The notes: a model not told the origin generated them from the letters alone. Shown: positions 8,214-16,783, counted from the first letter of the stretch. The stretch: 49,298 nucleotides of DNA from Sulfitobacter sp. (GCA_013002405.1 JABDKA010000225.1:1-49298), one strand, 5' to 3'. Numbers and translations: made by a program.

Positions 8214-8930
8214 ATGCTCGTATTCCTGTGCAATCCCGGCGACGTGATGGCAGGTCCGTTCGTCGCGGAGCTTCGCCGCCGTCACCGCCTTGCCGCACAG
8301 ATCATTACCCCGCAGGAACTGGTATATGCCCCCGACATGCAGCACCTGCTTGGCGAGGCAGAGACCTACAGTGCCGTAACGCTCAAGACGCACGGCACGC
8401 TCGAAAACGCGTCGATCACGGGTTTGGTCAATCGGGTGGATTTTCTCCCGGACGCCCATCTGGCAAATGTCAACGCCGCTGACCGCACCTATATTCAGCA
8501 GGAATTGCTGGCGATATGGTCCAGTTGGATCAGCGCCCTGCCCTGTCCGGTACTCAACCGCCCCACGGCGATTTCCATAGCCGGACCGGTCTATCATCCC
8601 GCCATCTGGCACCACTACGCCGCAGCGGTAGGGTTACCAGTGGCGCAGGTCATCTATGACGCGGACTTGCCCGACCCGCAAACGCCTGCCCCGGTCCACT
8701 CCGCGATTGTCTGTCAGGGGGTGTGTTACAGTCCAACACTGCCTCGGGAGTTATTCGCCGCCTGCTGTGAGCTGGCCGCCTATGCCGGGCTTGACATGGT
8801 GGAGCTTCTCTTCGGGTCCGGGCCCGGTGGCACGGTCTTCTCCCACGCCTCGCCAATCCCGGATCTGAGTCAGGCGAATGCCAATCTGATTGCCCAGGTC
8901 GCGGAGATTTTCAGGGATTGTCAGACATGA
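8214..8930 (+). CDS. Probable degenerate ATP-grasp paralogue (ATP-binding core missing)
   Basis: A 238-residue protein without an obvious family name. Read side by side with the next gene product, its ends correspond: the N-terminal strand-helix, the LNRP-...-HP-...-AAAVGLPVAQ segment (residues 114-145) against LNRT-...-KPF-...-ARAGFAIPRT, and the C-terminal ELAAYAGLDMVELLF-...-HASPIPD segment (186-217) against SLNLPLAGIDL-...-EVNPSPA. About 80-100 residues of the ATP-binding core, including the nucleotide lysine, are absent, and the EVNPSP motif has become HASPIPD. It is therefore probably catalytically dead and could be a subunit or substrate-recognition partner of the active ligase. Its stop overlaps the next start (ATGA), implying coupled translation. 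Confidence 0.6.
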   Translation: MLVFLCNPGDVMAGPFVAELRRRHRLAAQIITPQELVYAPDMQHLLGEAETYSAVTLKTHGTLENASITGLVNRVDFLPDAHLANVNAADRTYIQQELLAIWSSWISALPCPVLNRPTAISIAGPVYHPAIWHHYAAAVGLPVAQVIYDADLPDPQTPAPVHSAIVCQGVCYSPTLPRELFAACCELAAYAGLDMVELLFGSGPGGTVFSHASPIPDLSQANANLIAQVAEIFRDCQT

Positions 8931-9871
8931 TTTTGCTGGCTGGGTTGCCGAACGAACCGCCCCTTGCGCGCGTCGCTTCCGCGCTGGACGAACTCGGCCT
9001 CCCCTATCGCACAATAGACCAACGCCAGCACGTCAATCTGCACCTGTCGCTTGATCCGGCAGGGGATCACGGCATTCCGCAGGGCCGTTTGAAATCCCCC
9101 GAAGTAGAGGACATAGCGCTCGAAGAGGTCACCGGGCTTTACCAACGGCTGCACTCAGATGAGAGCTTTCCCGAGCTGTGCAACCTGCCCCAGGATGATC
9201 CGGCACGGCTGCGTTTTGGGCGGTTCGTGACGCTTTTCACGGCCTTTTCGGATTTGTGCAGCGGAAGAGTGCTAAACCGGACGCCCGGTATGGGCACAAA
9301 CAATTCCAAACCCTTCCAGGCACAAATTATCGCCCGCGCGGGCTTCGCCATACCCCGCACCTTGATCACCAACGTGCCCGGACGCGCAAGGAAGTTTGTG
9401 AGGGACGCCGAAGCGCGCGGTCAGGAAGTTATCTTCAAGTCAGCGAGCGCCGTCCGCTCAATCGTGCGCGCGGTGACGGCAGACGATCTGGCCCGGCTGG
9501 ACCGGTTGCGCATCTGCCCGGTGCAGTTTCAGGAACGCGTCGAAGGCCGGGACGTGCGCGTGCACGTGGTGGATGAGCAGGTCTTTGCGACCCGCATCAC
9601 CACGACAGGTGTCGATTACCGCTATGCCAGCCGCGATGATGGCGGCTCGACGGTTCTTGAGCCTTTCACATTGCCGCCGGACATCGCCGCGCGGGCAGTA
9701 AGACTGGCACAATCGCTGAACCTGCCTTTGGCCGGGATCGATCTTCGAGAAACGCCGACAGGTGAATGGGTGTGTTTTGAGGTAAATCCAAGTCCTGCCT
9801 ATTCCTACTACGAAGCAAACACCGGACAGCCGATTTCGGAGGCGATTGCCCGGTATCTGGCGGGCTATTAG
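8927..9871 (+). CDS. RimK-like ATP-grasp ligase
   Basis: A 314-residue ATP-grasp enzyme expected to form an amide or ester bond via an acyl-phosphate. Features are an N-terminal pre-ATP-grasp domain (1-115), the NRTPGMGTNNSKP entry (117-129), ATP-binding Lys171 in IFKS, FQERVEGRDVRV (201-212), and the metal-binding Glu285 and Asn287 in FEVNPSP. ATG 8927 is chosen over a TTG at 8918 because AGGGA at 8913-8917 is well spaced and the ATG overlaps the previous stop. The target could be a peptide or protein; no obvious RiPP precursor was found nearby. The neighbouring protease and pseudo-enzyme suggest a protein- or peptide-modifying role, which is inference. Confidence 0.85.
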   Translation: MILLAGLPNEPPLARVASALDELGLPYRTIDQRQHVNLHLSLDPAGDHGIPQGRLKSPEVEDIALEEVTGLYQRLHSDESFPELCNLPQDDPARLRFGRFVTLFTAFSDLCSGRVLNRTPGMGTNNSKPFQAQIIARAGFAIPRTLITNVPGRARKFVRDAEARGQEVIFKSASAVRSIVRAVTADDLARLDRLRICPVQFQERVEGRDVRVHVVDEQVFATRITTTGVDYRYASRDDGGSTVLEPFTLPPDIAARAVRLAQSLNLPLAGIDLRETPTGEWVCFEVNPSPAYSYYEANTGQPISEAIARYLAGY

Positions 9872-9915
9872 GCCGGGTACATCCCTGCTCCTTCCCAAGA
9901 AAGAAAGAGTGACAC

Positions 9916-9951
9916 AAAAGGGCACCGGCCCGATTTCCACGGGCCGGTGCC
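9916..9951 (-). terminator. Strong rho-independent terminator for the leftward secreted-repeat gene
   Basis: GGCACCGGCCCG (9921-9932) and CGGGCCGGTGCC (9940-9951) form a perfect 12-bp stem with a 7-base loop. On the minus strand the stem is followed by CTTTTG, so it terminates the gene ending at 9971. On the plus strand it may also help end the ATP-grasp transcript. Confidence 0.85.
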
Positions 9952-9970
9952 AAGAGCATGAAATATCGCC

Positions 9971-12007
9971 TCAGCGCGAAACGCAGAACGACCGCCACAT
10001 TGTCGTATGCCGACTGCGGTTGCTGAAGTAATTGCTGCTGCGGACGAAGTTCAGATCAATCGCCCGATCCCAGGCCCGGAAGTGCACCGTGAAGCCACAA
10101 ACATCCGGGAGTTCCGTCGGAACGCTCTGTGCGGCCGCAACGGTTGCGTAGGCTGCACTCAGATCAAATCCATCCTTGAGCGGCACAAGGATTGACGTCG
10201 GCGGCTGTGTGCCTTCGTCATCCAGATCGGCCCGTCCATCGTCAAAGTCGGTCTGATCCGCTGCCGTCGTGATCATGTGGGCGCCGACAACAAAGCCACC
10301 GGACCAGCGCAGATCATATTTCCAGAAATGATCGTCGTTGATCCGCCCCTTCATGTCCAGGACGACATCCGCACCGTCCCCTTCGACCTTGCACTGATCC
10401 CCCAAAGGAGAAGTTTCGGACGCGCGGTAGATATCGAACCACATGTCGCCCGTCCCCGAAGAAGTCTGCAACAAATTGTCGGGCAGACTGATGAGGTCAT
10501 TATCGATCTGAACGCGCACGGATCCGCTGACATAGGTAGGTGTGGTCGCGCCGATCTCACGCATCACCAGCCGCACCCGGACCAGGGCGTCACTTGCGCC
10601 ACTGGTCGAGTCCCAGACTGCAAGGCTTGGCGGGTCGCCACAGCCGTCGAACCGGCGGTAATCCGTAACCGAGAACCACCCCAGGGCATCGCTGTCATAG
10701 GTGTCGTTGCGCGAAATGGGGCAAGGCGATGCGGGTGTCGGGCGCACCATTCGCCGCCAGTTTTCGCTGGCCGGATGAACCACACCGGGATCGGCAAACG
10801 TTGGGAACCCAGCGCCCTGATCGACCTCAACACGGTATTCGTAGTTCGCCAGGTCCGGGCAATTCACCAGCTCGGGCATTGACCCCTGGATGCGAATGTT
10901 TCGGGCGAAGGGTCTTTGCGTGACACCGCCCCAATTCGCCAACCCGGTTGTCGGATCAATCATGCCGACTTCGACATTGCTGATGAAGGTAATCGAAGGC
11001 GGCGCGCACTGCACCACGTCACCGACGTTCTCGTGCAAGGCATCAAGACCCAAATCGCGGGTCGCCGGTTCCAGCGTTTTCAGCAGATCTCCCGCTTTCA
11101 GCCAGATTGAGGGCCCCGGTTGCAGAACATCCCCATCCGTGAAGGGTGTCGGGCCGAAGCCAACGATTTCGGTCGACAGCAATTCAACCGGCACATTTTC
11201 GATTGGGTCCAAAGCGGGCGTAAAGGCATCAAGGCCGAAATCGGCGCCGCGCACCGGAATGCCTGCAGGAAGTGCTGGCAAAAGCGACGCGTTCGACCGG
11301 ACGATCACACCGTCACGCGCGGACAGCAGATCGCCATCCAGAAAGATCGGCTTGCCAATCTCCGGCGGTGTCCCTTCGGTTGAGAACCAGATGTCGACAT
11401 CCAGCTCCTTGAGAAAACCGATCAGGCGGTCCGGATTATCCCTTAACCTGCCACTTCGCGCCAGTTCAGCCAGGCGCCTCAGCCGCTCTTCCTCCCCGAT
11501 AAGGGTGACGGCATCCAGACCCAGATCGAGTGAGCGGGGTAGATCGAAGAGCGTCAGCAGCGCTGCGTTGGGAATGATCCCACCGTTGGTGAAAAGCAGA
11601 TCACCGGCGGTGAACTGGTCGCCATTGGGGCTGTCCAGTTCGGTTGAAAAAGCGATCAATCTGCGCTTTTCGTCAACCGAAGCCACGGCATCCAGGCCCA
11701 GATCCACGCGCGAGATGTCGAACTGGCGGATCAGATCCGCATTCCGTCGGCATATCCGCGCCCCGGCTGAAACGTGCCAGGCCAGAAGATCGCCGTCAGA
11801 GATGATGGGATTGCCGTCGGCGGGTTCAGGGCCGCGTGTGAGGAAGTCTTCCGATGTGGAAAACAGCAGACCACTGCAGGGATCGTCCTGTGCAACCGCG
11901 CTACCGGGAAACCCGGCCGCGATAAGCAAGAGCCCTCCGAAGGCCGCTGCCAAGTACGGCCTGGCCCGTGAAGTATGCCGTGAGTAATATCGTCTATTGA
12001 TAAACAT
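9971..12007 (-). CDS. Secreted protein with DLGLDA repeats, function unknown
   Basis: A 678-residue protein. An arginine-rich start, a hydrophobic stretch at about 20-38 and AVAQ at 37-40 form a signal peptide. Residues about 65-325 contain four related units, each with a GDLL/DGD element followed by D(L/F)GLDA near residues 102, 161, 257 and 318; two or three also carry a FSTE or LSTE element. The C-terminal half (about 340-650) is Cys- and Trp-containing, with no recognised motif and no transmembrane anchor. It was not matched to a named family. An FNR-type box lies 66-79 bp upstream of the start, and a strong terminator follows the stop. The gene is transcribed away from the CARDB gene. 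Confidence 0.75.
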   Translation of the reverse strand: MFINRRYYSRHTSRARPYLAAAFGGLLLIAAGFPGSAVAQDDPCSGLLFSTSEDFLTRGPEPADGNPIISDGDLLAWHVSAGARICRRNADLIRQFDISRVDLGLDAVASVDEKRRLIAFSTELDSPNGDQFTAGDLLFTNGGIIPNAALLTLFDLPRSLDLGLDAVTLIGEEERLRRLAELARSGRLRDNPDRLIGFLKELDVDIWFSTEGTPPEIGKPIFLDGDLLSARDGVIVRSNASLLPALPAGIPVRGADFGLDAFTPALDPIENVPVELLSTEIVGFGPTPFTDGDVLQPGPSIWLKAGDLLKTLEPATRDLGLDALHENVGDVVQCAPPSITFISNVEVGMIDPTTGLANWGGVTQRPFARNIRIQGSMPELVNCPDLANYEYRVEVDQGAGFPTFADPGVVHPASENWRRMVRPTPASPCPISRNDTYDSDALGWFSVTDYRRFDGCGDPPSLAVWDSTSGASDALVRVRLVMREIGATTPTYVSGSVRVQIDNDLISLPDNLLQTSSGTGDMWFDIYRASETSPLGDQCKVEGDGADVVLDMKGRINDDHFWKYDLRWSGGFVVGAHMITTAADQTDFDDGRADLDDEGTQPPTSILVPLKDGFDLSAAYATVAAAQSVPTELPDVCGFTVHFRAWDRAIDLNFVRSSNYFSNRSRHTTMWRSFCVSR

Positions 12008-12072
12008 TCCGAGTTCCTCCTATGCGCTTTTTTTCAGGTCATATGAGGGTGGGCGAACTTGGCCGCTGCGAA

Positions 12073-12086
12073 TTGAGAAAAATCAA
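12073..12086. promoter_or_regulatory. FNR/CRP-family binding site (leftward gene)
   Basis: TTGAGAAAAATCAA matches TTGAY-N4-RTCAA except for G at the fifth position. It lies 66 bp upstream of the start at 12007. Confidence 0.45.
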
Positions 12087-12222
12087 GTAATAAGCGAACA
12101 TCCGCCTGTCACTACCGGATAACGTGTATTCTTCAATGACGCGTCGCCCTCGCGGTTGTCGAACCGTTCAATCCCTTTCCATCACGGAAGCTTGCCCGGT
12201 TTCTGATCGCGCAACGGCCCGA

Positions 12223-12236
12223 TTGACAAAGATCAA
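12223..12236. promoter_or_regulatory. FNR/CRP-family binding site (rightward genes)
   Basis: TTGACAAAGATCAA matches TTGAY-N4-RTCAA exactly. It lies upstream of a candidate -10 element TACAAT at 12264-12269 and of the CARDB gene. Confidence 0.55.
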
Positions 12237-12302
12237 GGGAAGGTCTGCCTTCATTCAGCAGAATACAATCTGTGATTGAGATTTCGGCAAATGAGGCTCT
12301 GC

Positions 12303-14189
12303 ATGGCTTACAGCGAGGTCGCAACAGGGGTCAAACCGCAGCGGGTGCGAATGTACCGTTGTCTCGGGCTATTGCTTTTATGGCTTGGATTTGGGGGAGC
12401 GGCCTTTGCACAAACGCTGGAGATCGAGTTTGCCCTGGGTCCATTCGAACAACAGCCCGTCAGGCAGGCGGCATTTGCCGTTGCCGATTGGCAAGGACTC
12501 TCCCGGCAGTTCGGCCTGACCCTTCGGTATGTGGTGGTGCGCCATGCGGACGACGAAGACTGGTACGAAGAGACGCCCCAAGCGGTTGGCAAGGCACGCG
12601 AACTTATGGCCTCAGCGGGTTATCGCGACGGCCTTCCGACGCCGGTTCTGATCTTTCATGACCGATCCACGGCCCGGCTGGCGCCTCTTGTGGCCAGAGC
12701 CTTCTCAAGGATCGGACTGGAAACCAGCATTCAGTTCGTCGCCCCCCAGGACCGCGACGCCGCAATCGCCCGCACGCGGTACAATACGGGGCGAACCACC
12801 ATTGAAATCCCCTACCTCTTCCTGACAACTTCGCGCCGCACACCCCCTGTCGTTGAACTGACCCCTCTGCCAGATCTGATCGCCGGGCGGCCGGAGGCCC
12901 GTTTCGATCCCTTCTCACGTCGTCTCAGAGTACGGGTGCCGATTGAGAATGTGGGCCGCGGTGGGGCTCCAAAAAGCACCGTCGCATTCCTTGATCGCGG
13001 CAGAACGCTCAGGCTTCCGGATACGGCGGTTCCAATCCTTGGCCCAGGACGCAGAACCGTTGCCGAGATTGAGCTGACCGTTCCCGAAAGCGCACTTGGA
13101 AAGATCTTGCAGTTGCAGACATCGGTGGATCCCAGGAATACGGTGCCTGAACTAAACGTACGCAACAACCTGTCTGAGGTTGTCGCTTTCGAACTGCCCG
13201 CCCCTCCACCACCAGAACCGGAGCGCCTGCCGGATCTGATCTTGCAGTGGCAAGGTCATCAATTTGATCCGGAAGCCAGGCAACTCACTGTCAGATTCAC
13301 CCTTCGAAACATCGGCCAGGGCCCCTCTGCCGCGCAGTGGGTCGACATCCTCAGCCTGACGGGTGGAGAGCGTGAACGTCTGGCCAGGCTCCCCATCGGG
13401 CCCCTGCGGGCGGGGCAAAGTGTCGATCTTGTTCAAGAAGTCCGTCTTCCGTCAGGAATTCCTGGTCAGACGCTTGCCATTGCGGCCATTGCAGATGTCC
13501 TGGCGCAAGTTCCCGAATCCAATGAACGCAACAACGAGAGTGAGATACTGGAGATCCCCATCCCGCCGGAGCAGGTGCTGGTCGATCTGGAAGTGAGCAT
13601 TCCCCGGGCGGAGGTTCAGAAAAATGGGCGCTCCGTAATGGTGACTGTCGCGGTCGTGAACCGCAATGCAGCGGTTAGCCCCTCAACCTTGCTGATCCTG
13701 CGCGGTGAACCGGGCGGCGAAACCGCGAAAGTGTCCGTTCCGTCCCTGCGCCCCGGCGGCCGTTGGACCACAGATCAAACGGTGGTCCCCAAATTCCGGC
13801 CCGCAGGCGGCCCGATGCAGCTTCTGGCCGCGGTCGACCCCGATAACCGCGTCCCGGAAACCAACGAAAATAACAATCAAACGGTCCGCACTGTCATCCT
13901 GCCTTTTCCGGCACTGATCTGGGGTGCCGTTGCCACGGTCAGCATACTGATCCTGTCGATGCTGTTCCCGCTTGTGCGCGCCCGCCCGAAACGCCGCGAT
14001 CCCCCGCGAGAGACCTCTGACGAAGGGCAAGCCTCTGCGCCTCAGGTGCTCCTCGCCTATGTTTCCCGACCAGACCCAGGTTTCCAGCAGATTGACCCAG
14101 AAGATGACAGCGGGCTCATCATCATCGAGCTTTCCTTGCGCGCTTTGGCCGACCCCGGACACCAAGAAATGATTGAGGAGGAAGTGTGA
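12303..14189 (+). CDS. Membrane-anchored protein with three CARDB domains
   Basis: About 628 residues. A hydrophobic segment at 19-36 ending AAFAQ is a signal peptide. Residues 40-180 form an N-terminal domain I do not recognise. Three CARDB-type beta-sandwiches follow at about 188-296, 308-420 and 428-531, each ending in the signature VPE(L/S/T)N-x-(R/N)NN. A transmembrane helix at about 535-557 followed by RARPKRR and a 70-residue acidic cytoplasmic tail makes it a type I membrane protein. ATG 12303 was chosen for its GAGG seven bases upstream; ATG 12291 and 12351 are alternatives. CARDB domains are adhesion-like folds, so a surface or periplasmic binding role is inferred. It is translationally coupled to the next gene (TGATG). 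Confidence 0.82.
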   Translation: MAYSEVATGVKPQRVRMYRCLGLLLLWLGFGGAAFAQTLEIEFALGPFEQQPVRQAAFAVADWQGLSRQFGLTLRYVVVRHADDEDWYEETPQAVGKARELMASAGYRDGLPTPVLIFHDRSTARLAPLVARAFSRIGLETSIQFVAPQDRDAAIARTRYNTGRTTIEIPYLFLTTSRRTPPVVELTPLPDLIAGRPEARFDPFSRRLRVRVPIENVGRGGAPKSTVAFLDRGRTLRLPDTAVPILGPGRRTVAEIELTVPESALGKILQLQTSVDPRNTVPELNVRNNLSEVVAFELPAPPPPEPERLPDLILQWQGHQFDPEARQLTVRFTLRNIGQGPSAAQWVDILSLTGGERERLARLPIGPLRAGQSVDLVQEVRLPSGIPGQTLAIAAIADVLAQVPESNERNNESEILEIPIPPEQVLVDLEVSIPRAEVQKNGRSVMVTVAVVNRNAAVSPSTLLILRGEPGGETAKVSVPSLRPGGRWTTDQTVVPKFRPAGGPMQLLAAVDPDNRVPETNENNNQTVRTVILPFPALIWGAVATVSILILSMLFPLVRARPKRRDPPRETSDEGQASAPQVLLAYVSRPDPGFQQIDPEDDSGLIIIELSLRALADPGHQEMIEEEV

Positions 14190-14791
14190 TGGTTGAAACA
14201 CCTGTTGCGAGCACCCCCCGGACACTCGCTGATCTGGTGACTGATCCACATCAGGAGCCGGATACGGCAGAGGTGCCAGAGGAAACCCGCGAGGCCCTGC
14301 GCGACGATATTGCGGCATTCGGTGCGGGACTGGCCCAGGTTTTCAGCACTGCGGGGGTTCTGCTTGCCCTGAACAAGGCGCTTGAGGTCCCCCTGGCAGA
14401 CATTCTCAAATCCGCCTGGAGCAGTTCACTCAGCCTTCAGGCCTATCTTGATCCTGAGAAACACCCGCCAGAGGAGTCCTCCTGGGTCAGCTTCGGAAAA
14501 CACAAACTCTCATCGACCCATCAACCCAAGATCGAGGTTCTATTGAACGGCAAGCGTGTCGGAACGGTATCGTTCGACGTCACCCTGACACTCCACATTA
14601 CCAGTACAAAGCTCCTCGTTCGCGATGGTCGTATCTGGGAGGCGACAGGGACGGAATTCCGGGGGGAGTTCAAGGCGGCCTACAAAGGACTGCCCTTCAT
14701 CAAAAGGAACATCGGCAAGATCAAGCTGCCCGGCAAGCTCACTTTCAGCAGCGGAGTTCGGATCACAAAACTACCGGTCGCAATCGACTGA
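14189..14791 (+). CDS. Hypothetical protein coupled to the CARDB protein
   Basis: A 200-residue protein not recognised. The first 50 residues are acidic and probably disordered. Residues about 50-80 (DDIAAFGAGLAQVFSTAG onward) form an amphipathic helix, and the remainder is beta-rich and basic towards the end. No signal peptide or clear membrane segment is present, so it may lie on the cytoplasmic side with the CARDB protein tail. ATG 14189 overlaps the preceding TGA by one base and has GAGGAG eight bases upstream. Confidence 0.7.
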   Translation: MVETPVASTPRTLADLVTDPHQEPDTAEVPEETREALRDDIAAFGAGLAQVFSTAGVLLALNKALEVPLADILKSAWSSSLSLQAYLDPEKHPPEESSWVSFGKHKLSSTHQPKIEVLLNGKRVGTVSFDVTLTLHITSTKLLVRDGRIWEATGTEFRGEFKAAYKGLPFIKRNIGKIKLPGKLTFSSGVRITKLPVAID

Positions 14792-14800
14792 ATCCGATGC

Positions 14801-14819
14801 CCCGTGAAAATGCGGGTTT
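14801..14819 (+). terminator. Weak hairpin after the CARDB operon
   Basis: CCCGT and GCGGG pair around a 6-base loop and are followed by TTT. It lies in the 117-bp convergent gap before the PhyH gene and is only a weak candidate. Confidence 0.3.
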
Positions 14820-14908
14820 CAGCGGCGTCAAACGCGAACCAATCACCGTTTGCCGAGGTGACCGGCATTCTGACCCTCGGTAACTTGTATCCCAACGCGA
14901 ATTGGCCC

Positions 14909-15730
14909 CTAATCCACACCTTCAAAGAGAATGGCCCGCCGTCTTGCCGCGTCCTTGCGGCAGATCTCGAAATCATCGGGATGAAGACGCCCTTTGGGCA
15001 CCGACGCGATATCAAAATGGCCGTAATCGTCCTGACCTGCCACCAGTGCAACGAGAGATTTGGTCCCGTTCTGTTGCTTCATCGACGGTTTGATATAGCG
15101 GATGGCCATCCCAATACGCCGATCATCGGTCACGTTGGGGCCGGAGGCGTGGAACAGATGCCCGTGATGCATGGAGGCTTGCCCCGCCTTCAATGGCGCG
15201 GGAACGGACTCGTCCTCATTGACGTCAACCGCGATCTCCTGACCACGTGACAGCAGGTTATTGGCGCTGAAGGTGTCCACGTGGGGCACGATCCGGCTTT
15301 TGTGGCTGCCCGGCACGAATGACATGCAGCCGCTGGCCTCGGATGCCGCCGATAGCGCAAGCCAGCAGGTGACCTCTTCCGCGTCGTTGAGCCCCCAATA
15401 GGTCAGATCCTGGTGCCAAGAAACAATCTTGGGCGAGCGCGGTTCCTTGATGAAGAGCGCGCCACTCCAAACCATCAGGTCGGGACCGAGGGCGATGGAA
15501 GCGGCACGGATCAGGTTGGGGTGGCGGATCACCGCATCGAAGTTGGGCAAGAGCCTGTCAGGATAGGCCATGAGCAACTTGGTGCGCTCCTGATCCGCTG
15601 CAAGCTCCGCTTCGGCGGCCTCAAAATCCCGGCGCAGTTCAAAGGCTTGTTCCTCGCTCAGAATGTCGAGGGGCGCGACAAAGCCGTCAATCTCATAGCG
15701 CTCGGCGCATTCGGAAGTTGTTTCGAACAC
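14909..15730 (-). CDS. Phytanoyl-CoA dioxygenase (PhyH) family oxygenase
   Basis: A 273-residue Fe(II)/2-oxoglutarate oxygenase. His106 and Asp108 in SWHQDLTYW, with His194 in LFHASGPN, form the iron triad; Arg205 is placed to bind 2-oxoglutarate. It starts with GTG at 15730, 12 bp after the idnD stop, so it belongs to the idnD operon. The substrate is unknown; hydroxylation or oxidative demodification of a sugar acid or osmolyte would fit the neighbourhood but is inference. A second PhyH gene at 30208 is only distantly similar. Confidence 0.88.
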   Translation of the reverse strand: MFETTSECAERYEIDGFVAPLDILSEEQAFELRRDFEAAEAELAADQERTKLLMAYPDRLLPNFDAVIRHPNLIRAASIALGPDLMVWSGALFIKEPRSPKIVSWHQDLTYWGLNDAEEVTCWLALSAASEASGCMSFVPGSHKSRIVPHVDTFSANNLLSRGQEIAVDVNEDESVPAPLKAGQASMHHGHLFHASGPNVTDDRRIGMAIRYIKPSMKQQNGTKSLVALVAGQDDYGHFDIASVPKGRLHPDDFEICRKDAARRRAILFEGVD

Positions 15731-15742
15731 GGGCCATCCCTT

Positions 15743-16783
15743 TCAGAAAGCAAGCTGCACCTTCATGGCGCGTCTGCGGTCGCTGGCCATCGTGAAGGCC
15801 GCGACCGCATCGGTCATTTCAAAACTGTGGGTGATGAGGGGGTCGATCTTGATCAACCCCCTCTGCATCATCCCCACGGCGGTGGCGAATTCCGGGTGGA
15901 AGCGAAAAGAGCCGCGCAGGGTGATCTCCTTGGCTGTCATGGCCTGCATCGGCACAGTCATATCGCCCCCCAGACCAAGCTGTACGATGGTGCCCCCGGG
16001 GCACAGGCAAGCAACGCCAGCGGCCAGCGCCACCGCAGCGCCAGAGCATTCCAGGTGCAAATCGACCTGCCCCTTGTCGGCCTCAAAGGGCTTCAGCGCG
16101 TCGGGGTCAGACCCGGTGTTGAGCGCCTGGTCAGCCCCGCAGGTTCGTGCGATGCCAAGCGTATAATCAGACAGATCCGTCGCGATAATCTGCCCCGCGC
16201 CCGCCCGACGGGCGGCCAGGATGGCAAGGCAGCCGATTGGCCCGCAGCCTGTCACAAGGACCGTCTTGCCCACCATGTCACCGGCCTGCCGCAGGGCGTG
16301 CAGGCAGACGGCCAAAGGTTCGGCCATCGCTGCCTGACCGGCCGTCAGACCATCCGCCGGGACGCATTGACTGGCCAGGGTGACCAGTCGGCTTTGAAAG
16401 GCGCCCTGGATATGTGGAAAGGGCATCGCGCTGCCGTAGAAACGCATGTTCAGACAATGGTTCTGCAGCCCGCGCAGACAATAGATGCAGGACTGGCAGG
16501 GCCTCGAAGGGGAGACAGCAACAAGCTGGTCGAGCTTGAGGCTCTCGACCCCCTTGCCCAATGCCCCGACAGTGCCCGAAATCTCGTGGCCCAGTACCAT
16601 CGGTTCCTTCAGCGTGATCGGGCCAAAACCGCCGTGGTTGTAGTAATGCAGGTCCGATCCACAGATGCCGCCCACCCCCATTTCGATCAGGACTTCGCCG
16701 GGACCGGGCGCGGGCGTTTCCCGGTTTTCTATGCGCAGATCGCGGGCCGCGTGGATCACGACGGATGGGTTCAGGGCGGCCAT
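15743..16783 (-). CDS. idnD: Zinc-dependent L-idonate 5-dehydrogenase
   Basis: A 346-residue medium-chain dehydrogenase that should oxidise L-idonate to 5-ketogluconate. Catalytic zinc ligands are Cys41, His66 and Glu67 (PMVLGHEISG); structural zinc cysteines are 96, 99, 102 and 110. The NAD site is VLVTGCGPIG. The much longer open frame is ignored; ATG 16783 has GGAGA about eight bases upstream. It is divergent, across 72 bp, from an SDR resembling gluconate 5-dehydrogenase, which supports the idonate-gluconate assignment. Confidence 0.82.
   Translation of the reverse strand: MAALNPSVVIHAARDLRIENRETPAPGPGEVLIEMGVGGICGSDLHYYNHGGFGPITLKEPMVLGHEISGTVGALGKGVESLKLDQLVAVSPSRPCQSCIYCLRGLQNHCLNMRFYGSAMPFPHIQGAFQSRLVTLASQCVPADGLTAGQAAMAEPLAVCLHALRQAGDMVGKTVLVTGCGPIGCLAILAARRAGAGQIIATDLSDYTLGIARTCGADQALNTGSDPDALKPFEADKGQVDLHLECSGAAVALAAGVACLCPGGTIVQLGLGGDMTVPMQAMTAKEITLRGSFRFHPEFATAVGMMQRGLIKIDPLITHSFEMTDAVAAFTMASDRRRAMKVQLAF

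Larger units (their letters stand above)
12008..12302. promoter_or_regulatory. Divergent promoter region with two FNR-type boxes
   Basis: A gene-free 295 bp. One FNR-type box lies near each divergent gene (12073-12086 and 12223-12236). TACAAT at 12264-12269 is a plausible rightward -10 element 37 bp from the centre of its box. ATATGA/TCATAT at 12041-12046 is a weaker leftward candidate at a similar distance. Confidence 0.5.

Noticed and set aside
10890-11987. 365-codon plus-strand frame rich in Ser, Arg and Pro
   Set aside because: Antisense to the secreted repeat protein; the pseudo-repeats mirror those of the real gene.
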